Assembly (NCBI RefSeq): GCF_902459535.1
Contig: NZ_LR699553.1
Coordinates: forward strand, 1,674,001-1,738,000
Source of the DNA: Paraburkholderia dioscoreae
GTDB lineage: Bacteria; Pseudomonadota; Gammaproteobacteria; Burkholderiales; Burkholderiaceae
Direction of reading: 5' to 3'
DNA: 64,000 nucleotides
The notes below the pieces were generated by a model. That model was not told the origin of the DNA and searched no databases. It saw only the letters and a list, made by a program, of their open reading frames with translations. Below, piece by piece: positions 7,108 through 20,100 of this stretch. Positions within the stretch are counted from its first letter, which is position 1; every line of letters starts with the position of its first letter. Both the position numbers and the translations under genes were made by a program.

Positions 7108-9741
7108 ATGCAGTCATGCCCGTTGCGGCGTGAGTCCGGGGCTGCGCCGTTCAACGGCGGGCAGCCGGCGACTCACGCCGCCTTCCACTTTTCCCCTTGC
7201 CGTAGCGAGCGCGACGCGCGCCGCGCCGTGCGCCCGCCACTCGCGGCGCGGCTTGGCGCATGGGCCGCAGCGCTTTGCGCCGCGCTGATCCTGTGCCTTG
7301 GCGGGATGCCCGCGAATGCGCTTGCAGCCGGCGCGGCCACCGGCACGCCGGTTATTCCGGCCCTGCAGAGTCTGATCAACAGCGCGACGGTGACCGCGGC
7401 GCCCGCGTCTCCTGCTTCAGGCGCATCGGCGGCGGAGGCGGCGTCCGCGCCCTCGCCGGCGAGTCAGGCGGAGCTGGCGCGTTCGCTCGACAGCGTGATC
7501 TCCACGCTCGACAACGACCGGCAACGCACCGCGCTCGTCGCCCAGCTCAAAAAACTGCGCGACGTCTCGCAGAACGTCGCGCCGGCCGCGCCCGTGCAAC
7601 CGAGTCCTGGCTTGCTCGGCGCGATCGCGTCCGGCATTGCGTCGTTCGAATCCGACGTGCATCAAGGGCGCACGCCGGTCCGCTATTGGGGCGGACGCTT
7701 CAATGCCGCCGGCAACGAGCTCTACACGATCATTTCGGGGCAGGGGCACGAGAGCTTCGGCCGCATTGTGTTCTCGATGATTGCGATGCTGGCGGGCTGG
7801 GGCGCGTGCGCCGGCGCGCTGATCTACGTGCAGCACCGGTTGTACCGGCGCTTCGGCATCGTCATGGGGCTCAATCCGAACCCCACCACGCGCGAGTTGC
7901 TGATCTTCGCGCTGCGCCGCGTCGGGCCGTGGATCATCGCCTTTCTCGCCGCGCTGCTGTTCGTGCGCGCCATGCCAGACGCGCTCGGCCGCACGCTCGG
8001 CATGGTGGTTGCCTATGCGATCGTTGCGGGTGCGGTGTTCTCGGCGATCTGTCTGATCATGTTTTCGCTGTTCGGCTCGGGGCATCGGCGGATCGCCGTG
8101 CGCCTGCTGATCGATCATGCGCGGCGCGTGCTGTTCGTGGTCGGCGTGTGCGGCGCGCTCGGCGACGCCGCCGTCAATTACGACGTCGCGCATCAGCTCG
8201 GGCCGAATCTCGCCGCATTGATTTCGACCGCGGCCAACATGACGGCCGCCGTCCTCACCGGCTACTTCGCGCTCGCGTTTCGCCGTCCGGTCGCGCACCT
8301 GATCCGCAACCGGCCCTACGAGCAGCGCACCACCCACAAGGCCGCGACCGACGCCTTCGACGTGCTCGCCGCGCTGTGGCACGTGCCCGTGCTGGTGCTC
8401 GCCACCGCGTCGGTGGTTGCCACGCTCGGCGGCTCGGGTTCGAACGAAAACGTGCTGCAGATCTCGGTGGTGACCGCGCTGCTGCTGGTGCTGGCCTTTT
8501 TCGTGTCGGCCATCGTGTTGCGCCTGACGCGTCCGCGCAGCGCGCGCACGCGGCGCCGCTCGCCGTATCTGACGCGCCTGCTGCGTTTTTTCGGCACGCT
8601 GGTCACGCTGTTTGTCTGGTTGTTTTTCTTTGAACTCGCGGCGCGTTTGTGGGGCGTCTCGCTGGCTGCGGTGGTCGAAGAAAACGTGGCGGCGCGCGGC
8701 ATCGCGCATGCGGTGACGGCGATCATCGCCACCGTGTTCATTGCGTGGCTGCTGTGGATTCTGGTCGATACCGCGATCACGGAAGCGCTCAATCCGGGGG
8801 GGCCGCGCAACAAGTCGCGCGTGCCGAGCATGCGCGCCCGCACCATGCTGCCGCTGTTGCGCAACGTGCTGCTCGTCACGATCATGACCATCGCCGGCAT
8901 CGTGACGGCGGCCAATCTCGGCATCAATGTCACGCCGCTGCTGGCGGGCGCCGGCGTGATCGGCCTCGCGATCGGCTTCGGCGCCCAGTCGCTCGTGACC
9001 GACCTGATCACGGGGCTGTTCATCATCATCGAAGACACGATTTCGGTGGGCGACTGGATCGACGTGGACGGCGGCCACGCGGGCACGGTCGAGCATCTGT
9101 CGATCCGCACAGTGCGGCTGCGCGACGGGCAAGGCGCGATTCACGCGATTCCGTTCTCGCAGATCAAGATCGTCAAGAACCTGTCGCGCGATTTCGCGTA
9201 TGCGGTGTTCGAGGTGCGCATGTCGTTCTCCACCGACGTCGATGAGATCACGCAGTTGATCCGTGAGGTCGGCGCCGATCTGATGGCCGATTTCCGTTAC
9301 CGGCGCGAGATGCTCGGACCGATCGAGGTGTGGGGACTGGACCGTTTCGATCCGAACTGGATGGTCGTGAAAGGACAGATCAAGACGCGGCCGCTGCAGC
9401 AATGGAGCGTGGCGCGCGCGTTCAATCTGCGTCTCAAGCGCAAGATGGACGAAGCGGGCATCGAGATTCCGGTGCCGCAGATGCGTGTGTATACGTCGTC
9501 GAAGGATAGCGAAGGGCAGCCTTTGCAGGACGACGAGATGTCGGGGTTGGGCCCGCGTGGACATGCCGAGAGTCAGCCGGAGACGTCGGCGTCCGCATCG
9601 GCGGCGCGGGCCGTGCATCCGCCGCTTGCGGTGGCGCGCGACGTGTCGCACGAACCACGGCCGGCGCCGCCGCCGACCGGGCAGACAGCGCCGGTTCCAC
9701 CGCAGATTCCTACAGCCGGCGAGGCGGGCGGGAAGACCTAG
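7108..9741 (+). CDS. Large MscS-family mechanosensitive channel (YbiO-like)
   Basis: About 877 aa. It has a probable cleavable signal sequence (A-L-I-L-C-L-G-G-M-P-A-N-A-L-A-A-G), a periplasmic Ala/Pro-rich region, and many transmembrane helices. The MscS core is at about residues 590-730, with the pore helix and beta domain around L-L-A-G-A-G-V-I-G-L-A-I-G-F-G-A-Q and I-S-V-G-D-W-I-D-V. The tail is Pro/Ala-rich. Such channels release solutes on hypo-osmotic shock. The start is uncertain: the ATG at 7108 is used, but a GTG about 40 codons later would directly precede the signal sequence. Its stop overlaps the stop of the convergent cysteine dioxygenase gene. Confidence 0.85.
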   Translation: MQSCPLRRESGAAPFNGGQPATHAAFHFSPCRSERDARRAVRPPLAARLGAWAAALCAALILCLGGMPANALAAGAATGTPVIPALQSLINSATVTAAPASPASGASAAEAASAPSPASQAELARSLDSVISTLDNDRQRTALVAQLKKLRDVSQNVAPAAPVQPSPGLLGAIASGIASFESDVHQGRTPVRYWGGRFNAAGNELYTIISGQGHESFGRIVFSMIAMLAGWGACAGALIYVQHRLYRRFGIVMGLNPNPTTRELLIFALRRVGPWIIAFLAALLFVRAMPDALGRTLGMVVAYAIVAGAVFSAICLIMFSLFGSGHRRIAVRLLIDHARRVLFVVGVCGALGDAAVNYDVAHQLGPNLAALISTAANMTAAVLTGYFALAFRRPVAHLIRNRPYEQRTTHKAATDAFDVLAALWHVPVLVLATASVVATLGGSGSNENVLQISVVTALLLVLAFFVSAIVLRLTRPRSARTRRRSPYLTRLLRFFGTLVTLFVWLFFFELAARLWGVSLAAVVEENVAARGIAHAVTAIIATVFIAWLLWILVDTAITEALNPGGPRNKSRVPSMRARTMLPLLRNVLLVTIMTIAGIVTAANLGINVTPLLAGAGVIGLAIGFGAQSLVTDLITGLFIIIEDTISVGDWIDVDGGHAGTVEHLSIRTVRLRDGQGAIHAIPFSQIKIVKNLSRDFAYAVFEVRMSFSTDVDEITQLIREVGADLMADFRYRREMLGPIEVWGLDRFDPNWMVVKGQIKTRPLQQWSVARAFNLRLKRKMDEAGIEIPVPQMRVYTSSKDSEGQPLQDDEMSGLGPRGHAESQPETSASASAARAVHPPLAVARDVSHEPRPAPPPTGQTAPVPPQIPTAGEAGGKT

Positions 9742-10412
9742 CTGCGGGCGTCGTGACCACAGTCGGCAACGCGCACCACGTCGTTGACGTGCGTCGCGAT
9801 CTGCGCACCCGCGACGCCGTAAATATGCAGCGAGACGGCAGGCTCGTCGCTGCGATTGCCCAGTTGATGAATCCCGCCACGGCCGCCTCGCACGAACGAC
9901 ACGGCGCCCCGATTGCGTGCTTGTGTGCGCGTGGCGCTCGCGCAGTGCCGTGCGCCGTTCCACTCGAATACCGTTTCGCTCAGCGTGCCTTCCATCACCG
10001 CGTAGCCGCACCATGTGTGATGCGCGTGCACGGGGCTTGCCTGCTGCGGCAGCCACACCAGCGCGGCGATCGCATAGCGGCCGTACGGGTCCGCAGCCAG
10101 CAGATGACGCCGGTACTTCTCCGCCGAGCCTTCGCGCTGCGCTGCCGTGAGCAGGTCGGGATTCGCCGCCGCGTCCGCGAGCGCAATGCGCATGCTGCGC
10201 GCGAAGAAGGCTGACTCAGACGGTTCCGGAGATGGCCCGCAGGCTTCGAACATCGCATCCAGGGCATCGCACAGGCGCGCGAGGGGCGCGTTGCGCGCGC
10301 CGTACAACAGCATGTCGGCCCGATCGCGCGAGGCGGCCTGAGGCGCTCTGGCGGACTGCGACTGTTGGACTGGGAAACGCGTCGGTGACGCTGTGTGAAA
10401 GTCTTGGCTCAT
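9738..10412 (-). CDS. Cysteine dioxygenase-type cupin (thiol dioxygenase)
   Basis: A 224-aa cupin. The motif H-A-H-H-T-W-C-G-Y-A-V-M-E-G supplies iron ligands His129 and His131 and is characteristic of type I cysteine dioxygenases. The third ligand is His182 in G-G-I-H-Q-L-G-N, and Tyr198 follows in S-L-H-I-Y-G-V. These enzymes oxidise cysteine, or a related thiol such as 3-mercaptopropionate, to a sulfinate with O2; the exact substrate cannot be decided here. The gene is divergent from an Lrp/AsnC regulator, which probably controls it in response to an amino acid. Confidence 0.85.
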   Translation of the reverse strand: MSQDFHTASPTRFPVQQSQSARAPQAASRDRADMLLYGARNAPLARLCDALDAMFEACGPSPEPSESAFFARSMRIALADAAANPDLLTAAQREGSAEKYRRHLLAADPYGRYAIAALVWLPQQASPVHAHHTWCGYAVMEGTLSETVFEWNGARHCASATRTQARNRGAVSFVRGGRGGIHQLGNRSDEPAVSLHIYGVAGAQIATHVNDVVRVADCGHDARS

Positions 10413-10551
10413 GGTCGTTGGGCGGCCGCCGGGGCTGCTTGTCGGTTATTTTTGGATAGCGATATTTATACCGGTTTGCCCAGAGAAAGAGTTTCCATAT
10501 AATTCCCCCTGGAATCGGAAAAGTAGAATAATTTCCTATGGGGGTGTCAGG

Positions 10552-11019
10552 ATGGGAATGGATATCATCGACCGGAAGCTGCTGGAGTTGCTGCAAGCGG
10601 ACGCGACCATGCCGATCGCCGAGCTGGCGCAACGCGTGAACCTGTCGCAAACGCCTTGCTGGAAGCGGCTGCAGCGTCTGAAAGAGGCGGGCGTGATCCG
10701 CGCGCAGGTCGCGCTTTGCGACGCGCGCAAGCTCGGCGTGGGCACGACCGTGTTCGTCGCGGTGCGCACCAATCAGCACACGGAGGAATGGGCGCAGACG
10801 TTCACGCGTGCGGTGCGGGACATTCCGGAAGTCGTGGAGGTGTACCGGATGAGCGGCGAAACCGATTACCTGCTGCGCGTGGTGGTGTCCGATATCGACG
10901 ACTACGACCGCGTCTACAAGCTGCTGATCGCGGCCGTGCCGCTATACGACGTGAGTTCGAGCTTCGCGATGGAGCAGATCAAATATTCGACGGCTTTGCC
11001 GGTGCGCTATACGGTGTAG
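10552..11019 (+). CDS. Lrp/AsnC family transcriptional regulator
   Basis: A 155-aa regulator with the typical start M-D-I-I-D-R-K-L-L-E-L-L-Q. Its helix-turn-helix is I-A-E-L-A-Q-R-V-N-L-S-Q-T-P-C-W-K-R-L, and a RAM effector domain follows (E-V-Y-R-M-S-G-E-T-D-Y-L-L-R-V). A GGGGGT site precedes the ATG at 10552; the second ATG at 10558 is an equally possible start. The AT-rich 139-bp gap shared with the divergent cysteine dioxygenase gene is the probable binding region, consistent with cysteine-responsive local control (inference). Confidence 0.88.
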   Translation: MGMDIIDRKLLELLQADATMPIAELAQRVNLSQTPCWKRLQRLKEAGVIRAQVALCDARKLGVGTTVFVAVRTNQHTEEWAQTFTRAVRDIPEVVEVYRMSGETDYLLRVVVSDIDDYDRVYKLLIAAVPLYDVSSSFAMEQIKYSTALPVRYTV

Positions 11020-11103
11020 GCCCTGCATTGGCGAGCCCGATGCGATTTGGGTCAGGAGTGTCAATATTCAGTTAACATTGTTCATAACTGGCGATTTTTT
11101 TAC

Positions 11104-11167
11104 CAGTCCTTGATATAAATGGACTGACTCTGGTGTATGTTACGAAAAGTTTCAGTTTCGTCGTAAC
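11104..11167 (+). promoter_or_regulatory. Inverted repeats in the cdiA leader
   Basis: Two inverted repeats lie just upstream of cdiA. CAGTCC-N11-GGACTG is at 11104-11126. An imperfect GTTACGAAA...TTTCG-TC-GTAAC is at 11139-11167 and ends 10 nt before the ATG. No Shine-Dalgarno is visible before cdiA, so structure in this AT-rich leader may control translation or be an operator. The function is not known. Confidence 0.4.
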
Positions 11168-11177
11168 AATACCCATA

Positions 11178-14100
11178 ATGAATAAAAAGACCTACAGGCT
11201 GATCTTCAGCCGGCTTCGGGGCATGCTGGTCGCGGTATCGGAAACCGCCACGGCGGCAGGTAACACAGTATCGGGAGAAACCGGATCGGCGCGGCAGGCC
11301 GCGCGCCAGACGGTGTTGCGCCGGTCGCTTTCGTGCTTGGCGCTGCGTCATGCCGCGCTTGGCGCGATGACGCTCGCCGGCGCGCTCGTCATCTCCACGC
11401 CCGAGGCGCACGCGCAGATCGTGCCGGGCGGCGCGCACGCGCCGTCGGTGATCCAGACGCAGAGCGGGATTCCCCAGGTGAACGTGAACCGGCCGTCCGC
11501 TGCCGGCGTTTCGGTCAACACGTACGGCCAGTTCGACGTCCAACGCCCCGGCGCGATCCTGAACAATTCACCGACGATCGTGAATACGCAGCAGGCAGGC
11601 TATATCAACGGTAATCCTAACTACCTGCCGGGGCAGTCCGCGTCGATCATCGTCAATCAGGTCAACAGCAATAATCCCTCGCAATTGCGCGGGTACGTCG
11701 AGGTGGCGGGCCGGCGCGCGGAGGTGGTGATTGCAAATTCGTCCGGTCTGATTCTGGACGGCGGCGGTTTTATCAACACCTCGCGGGCGATTCTCACCAC
11801 AGGCAATCCGACCTATGGCGGGAACGGCGCCCTGACCGGTTTCGATGTTACGGCGGGGCGGATCACGGTCCAGGGCGCGGGGCTGAACGCATCGAACGTC
11901 GACCAGGTGGACCTGATTGCGCGAGCCGTAGCGGCGAACGCGGCGATCTACGGCAACACGCTGAATGTCGTCGCCGGCGCGAATCACGTCGATCACGATA
12001 CGCTGGCTGCCACGCCTATTGCGGGCAGCGGATCATTGCCGGCCGTTTCGATCGACGTGAGCCAGTTGGGCGGCATGTATGCGAACAGGATTTTTCTGGC
12101 GAGCAACGAGTACGGCGTGGGCGTCTCGAATGCAGGCGTGCTCGCCGCGCAGGCGGGCGACCTGACGCTGCAATCGAACGGCCAGCTCGTGCTTGCCGGC
12201 AAGACCACGGCAAGCGGCAATCTCGCCGCCACGGCGGCCAGTATCCAGAACAGCGGCTCGACATACGCGCAGCAGTCAGCGGCGGTCAATACGTCGGGCG
12301 CGCTGTCCAACACCGGCACGCTCGCCGCGCAGCAGAACACGAACATCAGCGCTGCGAGCCTCAGTTCGAGCGGCACGCTCGGCGCGGGCATCAACGGCGA
12401 CGGGTCGATCGGTCATGCAGGCGATCTGACGGTCGCGACTTCGGGCGCGCTGGGTGCGACGGGACACACTGCCGCAGGCGGCAATGCGACGCTGACCGGC
12501 GCGGCGCTGAGCCTCGGCGGTAGCCAGACTTCAGCCAACGGCAACCTCACGTTGCTGGCCAGCATTGGCGACATGAGTCTCGCGGGCGCGAGCGTCGCTG
12601 CGGGCGGTGCGATCAATGCCACCGCGCGGGGGACGCTGACGAACGATAACGGCGCGCTTTCCTCCGCCGGTGCGCAAACGGTTGCGGCGGGCGCGCTGTC
12701 GAATCAGGGCGGCCAGATCATCTCGCAGTCGACGCTGAACATCGGTACCGGCGGTGCGTTGAACAACCGTCAGGGCATCATCCAGTCTTCCGGAAACCAG
12801 ACGCTTGGCGCGGCCTCGATCGACAATACCGCAGGGCGCGTGGTGATGCTCGGCAACGGCGCTCAGAGCGTCACGGCGACCGGCGCGCTGGTCAATGCGC
12901 CGGGTATCACTGCAACGGGCGCGGCAGGCGGCGTGATCGGCAGCAACGGCGCGCTCGGCGTGTCGGTCGGATCGATTGCGAACCAGGGGCAGTTCAACGC
13001 GCTAGGCGACGCATCGCTTCACGCCCAGTCGATCGACAATCATGCGGGCAGCGTCACGGCGGGCGGCAATCTCAGCGCGAGCAGCACGGGCGCGCTCAAT
13101 AACCGCGACGGTACGCTCTCAGGAACGGCGACGACCGTGAGCGGCGCGTCGGTCGACAATTCCAGCGGCACGGTCGAAGGCAATACGCTGACGCTGTCCA
13201 GTAGCGGCAACCTGACCAATCGCGGCGGCCATATCAGCCAGTCCGGCAATGCGGCGCAGCGCATTTTCGCAGGTGGCGCATTCGACAACACCGGGGGTTC
13301 GATTGCATCGAACGCGACGGACCTCGACGTCTCGGCGCAATCGCTTACGAACGATGCCGGTTCGATCCAGCACGCGGGTAGCGGCACGCTGGCCGTGACT
13401 ACCACGGGAAATCTGTCGAACAGCGCAGGCAAGCTGGTGACCAATGGCACGCTCGACGTGACCGGCGCGGCCGTATCGAATCAGGGCAGTCTGAGCGCGA
13501 AGGGTGATGCGACCGTGCGGGCGCAGACGCTCGATAACCACGCGGGCAGCATCGTCGCCGGCGGCGCGCTGGTCGCGTCAGGCATTGGCGTCGTCGACAA
13601 CCGGAACGGCACGCTTTCAGGTGCGGCTACGAACGTGAGCGGCGCGTCCGTCGACAACTCGAACGGCACGATCGAAGGCGACACGCTGGCGCTGTCCAGC
13701 AGCGGCAACCTGAGCAATCGCGGCGGCCGCCTCACCCAGTACGGCAGCGCGGACCAGACGCTTTCGGCCGGCGGCACGCTCGACAACACCGGCGGCACGC
13801 TTGCCACCAATGCGACCAACCTGACCGTGTCAGGCCAGTCGATCACGAACGACGCCGGTTCGATCCAGCACGCCGGCACCGGCACGCTGAATGTGACGAC
13901 GCCTGGCGCGCTGTCGGATGTGGCCGGGCAGATCGCGACCAACGGCGCACTCATCGCCCGCTCGGCCAGTCTCGATAATTCGAACGGCGCCGTGTCCGCC
14001 CAGGGCTCGGCACAGGTCGATGCGAACACGAGCCTGACGAACCGCGGCGGCACGCTGTACGGTAAAGCCGGCCTGACGGCGACCACCCAGGGCGCGTTCG

Positions 14101-17100
14101 ACAACACTCAAGGGTGCGTGCAGACCGATGGCAATCTGTCGGTGAACGCAGGCGGGGCGCTTTCGAATACGAGCGGGACGATTTCGGTGAACGGCGCGTC
14201 CGGCAATGCCGCGACCGCCACCGTGTCGGCCTCGTCCATCGACAACACCTCGGGCAAGCTCACGAATAGCGGCAGCGGCGCGACCACCATTACGGCCGCG
14301 ACCGGCATCACCAACAGCGCCGGCACGATGGGCGGCAATGGCGACGTGACGCTCGGCGCGCAGACGCTCACCAACACCGCCAGCGCAAAATTTGTTGCCG
14401 CGCGCGTGGCCAGCCTGAACGTCACGAACCGGGTGAACAATTCGGGCGGGACGATCTACGGCGGTACGGCGCTGAACCTCAACCAGTCCGGTGCGAGCGT
14501 GATCAACGACAGTGGCCGCCTCGAAGGCGGCCAGGACGTGTCGGTGCGGGTGGCGTCGCTCGCGAATTCGGCGGGCGCGCTCAGGGCAAATCGCGACATC
14601 ACGGCTAGCGGCATGGTCAGCGGCGATGGCACCATGACGGCCGGCCGGAATCTGGGGCTCGCCGTCACGGGCGACTACACCAACGGCGCGTCGAACAGCC
14701 TGCGTGCGGACGGCAACATGACGGTGTCGGCCACCGGCGCGCTGACGAACGCCGGCACGCTCGCGGCGAGCGGTGCGTTGAGCGCAAGCGGCGCGAACGT
14801 GGTCAATGCGGCCGGCGCGGACATCAACTCGGCGTCGACCACGGTCAATGCGACGGGCACGCTCACCAATGCCGGAAGGATCGAGGGCGATTCGGTCACG
14901 ACCCGCAGTGCGACGCTCGCGAACACCGGCACGCTGATCGGCAACACCGTGCAGGTCAACGCGGCGGACGTGCAGAATACCGGCGCGGCCGCGGCGATTG
15001 CGGCCGCTCAGAGTCTGAACATCTATGCGTCGAACTCGGTCACGAATTCGGACGGCGCGCTGATCTATAGCGGCGGCAGTCTCGCGATCGCGAAGGATGG
15101 CGCGCGCGACGGCTCGGGCATGCTCGCGAACCAGACGGGGACGCTCACGAACAGCGCCGCGACAATCGAGGCGGTGGGTGACGTGGATATCGCCGCTCGC
15201 ACGGTCAACAACCTGCGCACGGGGGTTCAGACGCAGGCGGGCACGCCGCAGAACACCGGGACGAACACGCTGACGCTGTGGACCGCAGGCCTCTCCGGTG
15301 ATGACCTCGGCTTTTACGACAGTTCGGTCTATCCGCAGTGGAACTGGCGGGGCGGAGCGATCGGCACGGCAACCATCGGTGCGCTGATGCATCCGATCAC
15401 GGTCACGGTCCCGAAATCGCAGGTCGCCAGCCTCGATGCCAACGCGCAGACATTGTCGTTTACGCAGCCGCTGACCGATACGTATATCAGTACCTCGACC
15501 CCGCTGGTCGAGGTCTGCAACACCCACGATTTCTGCAGCCAGCAGCATGTCTCGCAGACGCGCACCATCACGAACAACGCAACCCAGTACTACAACGGCA
15601 TCACCGACAACGGCAGCACCTACACGATCACGCTGTGGCCGGACTACAACCCCGCCACGAACATCCGGCCCGACAACGTGACCGTGCGCACCGATCTCGG
15701 TTCGGACAATCACGACTACGTCGAGATGAAGCGCGTATCGACCAGCACCACATCGACTGACCAGCTGCTGAGCGCCGGCACGCCCGCGCTTCTGCAGGCG
15801 CAGGGTTCGATCCGGATCAATTCGGACGGTGGCGCGATCAACAACCAATCGTCGACCATGACCGCGGGCGGGAATCTCATTCGCCGCGCCGTGGGCGGCA
15901 GCGTGAACGACTCAGGCACGGTGCTGCAGCAGACCGTGACCGCCGACACACAGTCCACCTATTACTGGCATCAGAAGACCGGCGGCAGTGACGACACGAA
16001 GATCGTCGAAGACGGTATCACGCAGAGCACGACCACGGTCGCGGCGCTGCCCGCGATTGCGACCGCCAACGGCGCGGTGCAGACGAGCGGCCAGACCATC
16101 AGCGTCGCCAGTGTGAACCGGGTCGGCCAGACAGTCGTGGGTTCCGGCGTGACGGGCGGCAACGCGACGGGCACGCAACTCGGCGGCGTGAACGGACAGG
16201 CCGCGGACGCGGGCACGGCAGGCGGCGTGACTGGCCAGACGGCGAGCGCGAACATTGCCACAGGCGTGAGCGGCCTCACCGTACGTCCACAGACACTCGG
16301 TGGCGCGGCAGGCGGCATCCCGAACCTGAAGCTGCCGGTGAACAGCCTGTACACGTATCAGACCGCGCCAGGGGCGACGTATCTGGTCGCAACCGATCCA
16401 CGCCTGACGACTTACACGAAATTCATCTCCAGCGACTATCTGCTGGGCGCGCTGGGACTGAACCCGCAGACCACGGAGAAACGCCTCGGCGACGGGGCTT
16501 ATGAGCAGCAACTCGTGATGAACCAGGTCACGCAGTTGACCGGCCGAACGTTCCTCGCCGGCTATTCGGACAATCTGGATGAGTACACGGCGCTGATGAA
16601 CAGCGGTGTCACGTATGCGAAGTCGTTCGGACTCACGCCGGGCATCGGCCTGACCGACGCGCAGATGAAGCAGCTGACAACCGACCTGGTGTGGCTCGTG
16701 TCGCAGACCGTGACGCTGCCCGACGGCACCCAGCAGACCGTGCTCGTGCCGAAGCTGTATCTGGCACAGGCCAACACGGTCGATCTGCAGGACAGCGGCG
16801 CGCTGGTCGCCGGTAACGCGGTGAGCCTGAATGCGACCGGCGACGTGAGCAACAGCGGTCATATTGTGGGGGACATGGCCACTGCGGTGCTCGGCAACAA
16901 CATCGTCAATAGCGGTGTGATCGGCAGCGGCGGCACGACGGTGGTGTCGGCCGTGCAGGACGTGCGCAACACGAGCGGGCGCATCGGCGGGGTGCAGACG
17001 GTGGTTCAGGCCGGGCGCGATGTGATCAACGAAACGGCGACCGCGAGTGTGTCGAACACACTGCAGCAGGCCGGTTTCACGTCCAGCGCTTCTTCGCAAA

Positions 17101-20100
17101 ACATACTGGCCACCGGCACGATTTCGGCGTCGGAGAATGCGGTGGTGCTGGCGCAGCGCGATGTGAATCTCGCCGGCGCCGCCATCGAGTCGGGCAATAG
17201 TGCCTTTGTGGGCGCGGGCCGCAATATCAACGTCGGCACGACGACGCTTGGCGCGACGCAGGATGCGGGTACTAACGACGGGCTCAACGGCGGGCATACC
17301 ACCACGACACAGAACGTCGGCAGCACGATCACGACGGGCGGCAACCTGACCACGGTGTCGGGCGGCAATACGACGCTCACCAATGCGACCGTCAGGACGG
17401 GTGGCGATGCAGCGATGATTGCCGCCAACAATCTGACGCTGACCGCCGCGACCGACACGCGTTCGCACAACGAGCAATCGCTCGGCGGCCCGCAGTCGAA
17501 GCACACCGGTTCGAGCTACGACGAGACGGCGCAGGGTAGTAACCTGAACGCCGCCAGAGATCTGACGCTCGGGGCCGGGCAGACGGCAGCGGCGGCTGCG
17601 CTGCTGTCGGAGCATGGCATCGTCGCGGCGGCGGACGCGCCCATCGGCGCAGGCAATCTCACGGTGCTGGGGTCGAGCGCGACCACCGGGTCGAGTGCCG
17701 CAGACGGTAGCGTGAGCGGAGGCGCCGCCACGCTGGCGGCGACCGGCAATGTGACGATCGGCGCGGTGACCGAAACGCACGACTCGCAGAGCTGGTCGCA
17801 CAATGAACGCTCGGGCTTCATGTCGAGCGACAAGACGACCGACCAGACATCGTCGCATCAGGTGATCTCCGTTGGCTCGACGGTCTCGGGTGATACGGTG
17901 AGTGCGAATGCCGGTCACGATCTGACGATTGCGGGCTCGACAGTCGCCTCGACGAACGACATGTCGCTGTCGGCCGGGCATGATCTGACGGTGACGACGA
18001 CGCAGGACACCAGTCAGAGCAGCCGTTTTCACCAGGAACAGAAGTCGGGTCTGGGCGGCACGGGCGGCGCCGGCATTTCGTACGGCACGAGCGACCGGAA
18101 GGAAACGACGAACGATAACTCGGTCACGCAGAACGGCAGTCTGGTGGGCAGCACGGACGGCAGCGTGACGATGACGGCGGGCAACGGTTTGCATATCACG
18201 GGCAGCGATGTGATCGCGGCGCGGGATGTGACGGGCAAGGCGGCGAGCGTCACGATCGATGCGGCGACGGGTACGAATCACCATGACGAGACGCAGGAGA
18301 CGAAGACGAGCGGCTTCACGCTTGGGCTGGGCGGTAGTGTGGGGGATGCGATCAATAACGCGATCCAGCAGTCGCAGGCGGCGGGTAGCAGTCAGGATGG
18401 ACGGGCCAAGGCCCTGCACACGATTGCAGCGGTCGGCAACGCCGGCAGCGCGGTCGGGTCGCTGGCGGGTGGCGGTGCTCCGGATATCAGCGTGCAGTTG
18501 AGCTACGGCACGAGCAGGACGAAGAACACTTTCACGGAAGACCAGACCACGCAGACCGGCTCGACCGTCAAGGCCGGTGGCATGGCATCATTCACCGCGA
18601 CCGGTGGCGGTGATGGGGCAGCGTCGTCGAATAATGGCAACGTGACGGTCGCCGGTTCGAGTGTCAGTGGCAACGATGTCATGCTGAGCGCGAAGAACGA
18701 TGTGAATCTCCTGAACACGACGAACACCGATTCGACGCGCAGCACCAACGAATCGAGCAGTGCGAGCGTGGGCGTTTCGTACGGCACCAAAGGTTTTGGT
18801 GTGTCGGCGTCGATGAGCAAGGCGCACGGCGATGCGAATTCGGATGCGGCGATGCAGAACAACACGCATGTGAGCGCGGCCAACAACGTATCGATCAGTT
18901 CCGGCGGCGATACGAACATCGTCGGCTCGAATGTAAAGGGCAATCACGTTTCTGCGGATGTGGGCGGGAACCTGAACATTGCCTCGGTGCAGGATACGAC
19001 GGTGAGTAGCGCGCATCAGCAAAGCTCGGGCGGTGGTTTCAGCATCAGCCAGGGCGGGGGCGGCGCGACCTTCAGCAGCCAGCACGGCAGCGCGAACGGC
19101 AACTATGCCGCAGTGAACGGGCAGGCCGGGATTCAGGCAGGCTCCGGTGGTTTTGATGTGAACGTGAAAGGCAATACGGATCTGAAGGGCGCGTACATTG
19201 CCAGCGATGCGGACCCGTCGAAGAACACCCTTGCCACGGGTACGCTGACGTACTCGGACATGCAGAATCATTCGGACTACAGCGCGTCGACAAGCGGCTT
19301 CAGTGCGGGCACGCAGGGCGTCATGCCGATGCTGGGTCAGTCGGCAAGCGGCAGTTCCAGTGCGACGACGAAGAGCGGCGTGAGCGCGGGCACGATTACC
19401 ATTACCGATTCCGCGAATCAGAAGCAGGAAGTGGCGAGCCTGAACCGGGATACGTCGAACCTGAACGGTACGGTGTCGAAGCTGCCTGACGTGAACACGG
19501 TGCTTGGCAATCAGGCTGATGTGATGAACGCGGCCAATGCGGCAGGGGAAGCGGTGGCGAAGGACATCGGCACGTACGCGGACTACAAGCAGAAAGCGGC
19601 GCTTGATGGAGCGAAGGCGGCGAACGCGCTCGGTGAAACCGGCACGGCGGCGCAATACGGGCAGGATGCGGCGGACTGGGGAGAAGGGGGCGCGGATCGC
19701 GTCGGTATGCACATTGTGGCGGGCGCGGTGCTTGGCGGGCTGGGTGGTGGCAACTTTGGCAGCGCGCTCGGCGGGGCGGCAGGTGCGGGGGTTTCGGCTG
19801 GACTCGCGCCGAGGTTGAATGAGTTGAGTAATTCGATTGCCAATGGGGATCCGACTGGCAATGCGACGGCTGACAGGATGCTCGGGCAGGTTGTGTCGAA
19901 TCTGGTGGCGGGGGCGGCGGGAGCGGCTGTAGGGGGTGGTGCAGGTGCTTTTGCTGCGTCGAATGCGGATCGGTACAACCGGCAGTTGCATGAGGACAGC
20001 AAGGCCAAGGAACAGACGTTGGCGAAGAAGCTGGCCGACGAGAGCGGCGGCAAGTACAGCGAGCAGGACGTGGAAAACCAGATGGCGCGGATGGACCTGA

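Noticed and set aside
7417..10056. Very long reverse-strand open frame across the MscS gene
   Set aside because: Antisense shadow; the forward frame carries clear MscS motifs and a signal sequence.
13830..18419. Long reverse-strand open frames opposite the cdiA stalk
   Set aside because: They arise from codon-biased FHA repeats; composition is Arg/Asp/Val-rich without any domain.
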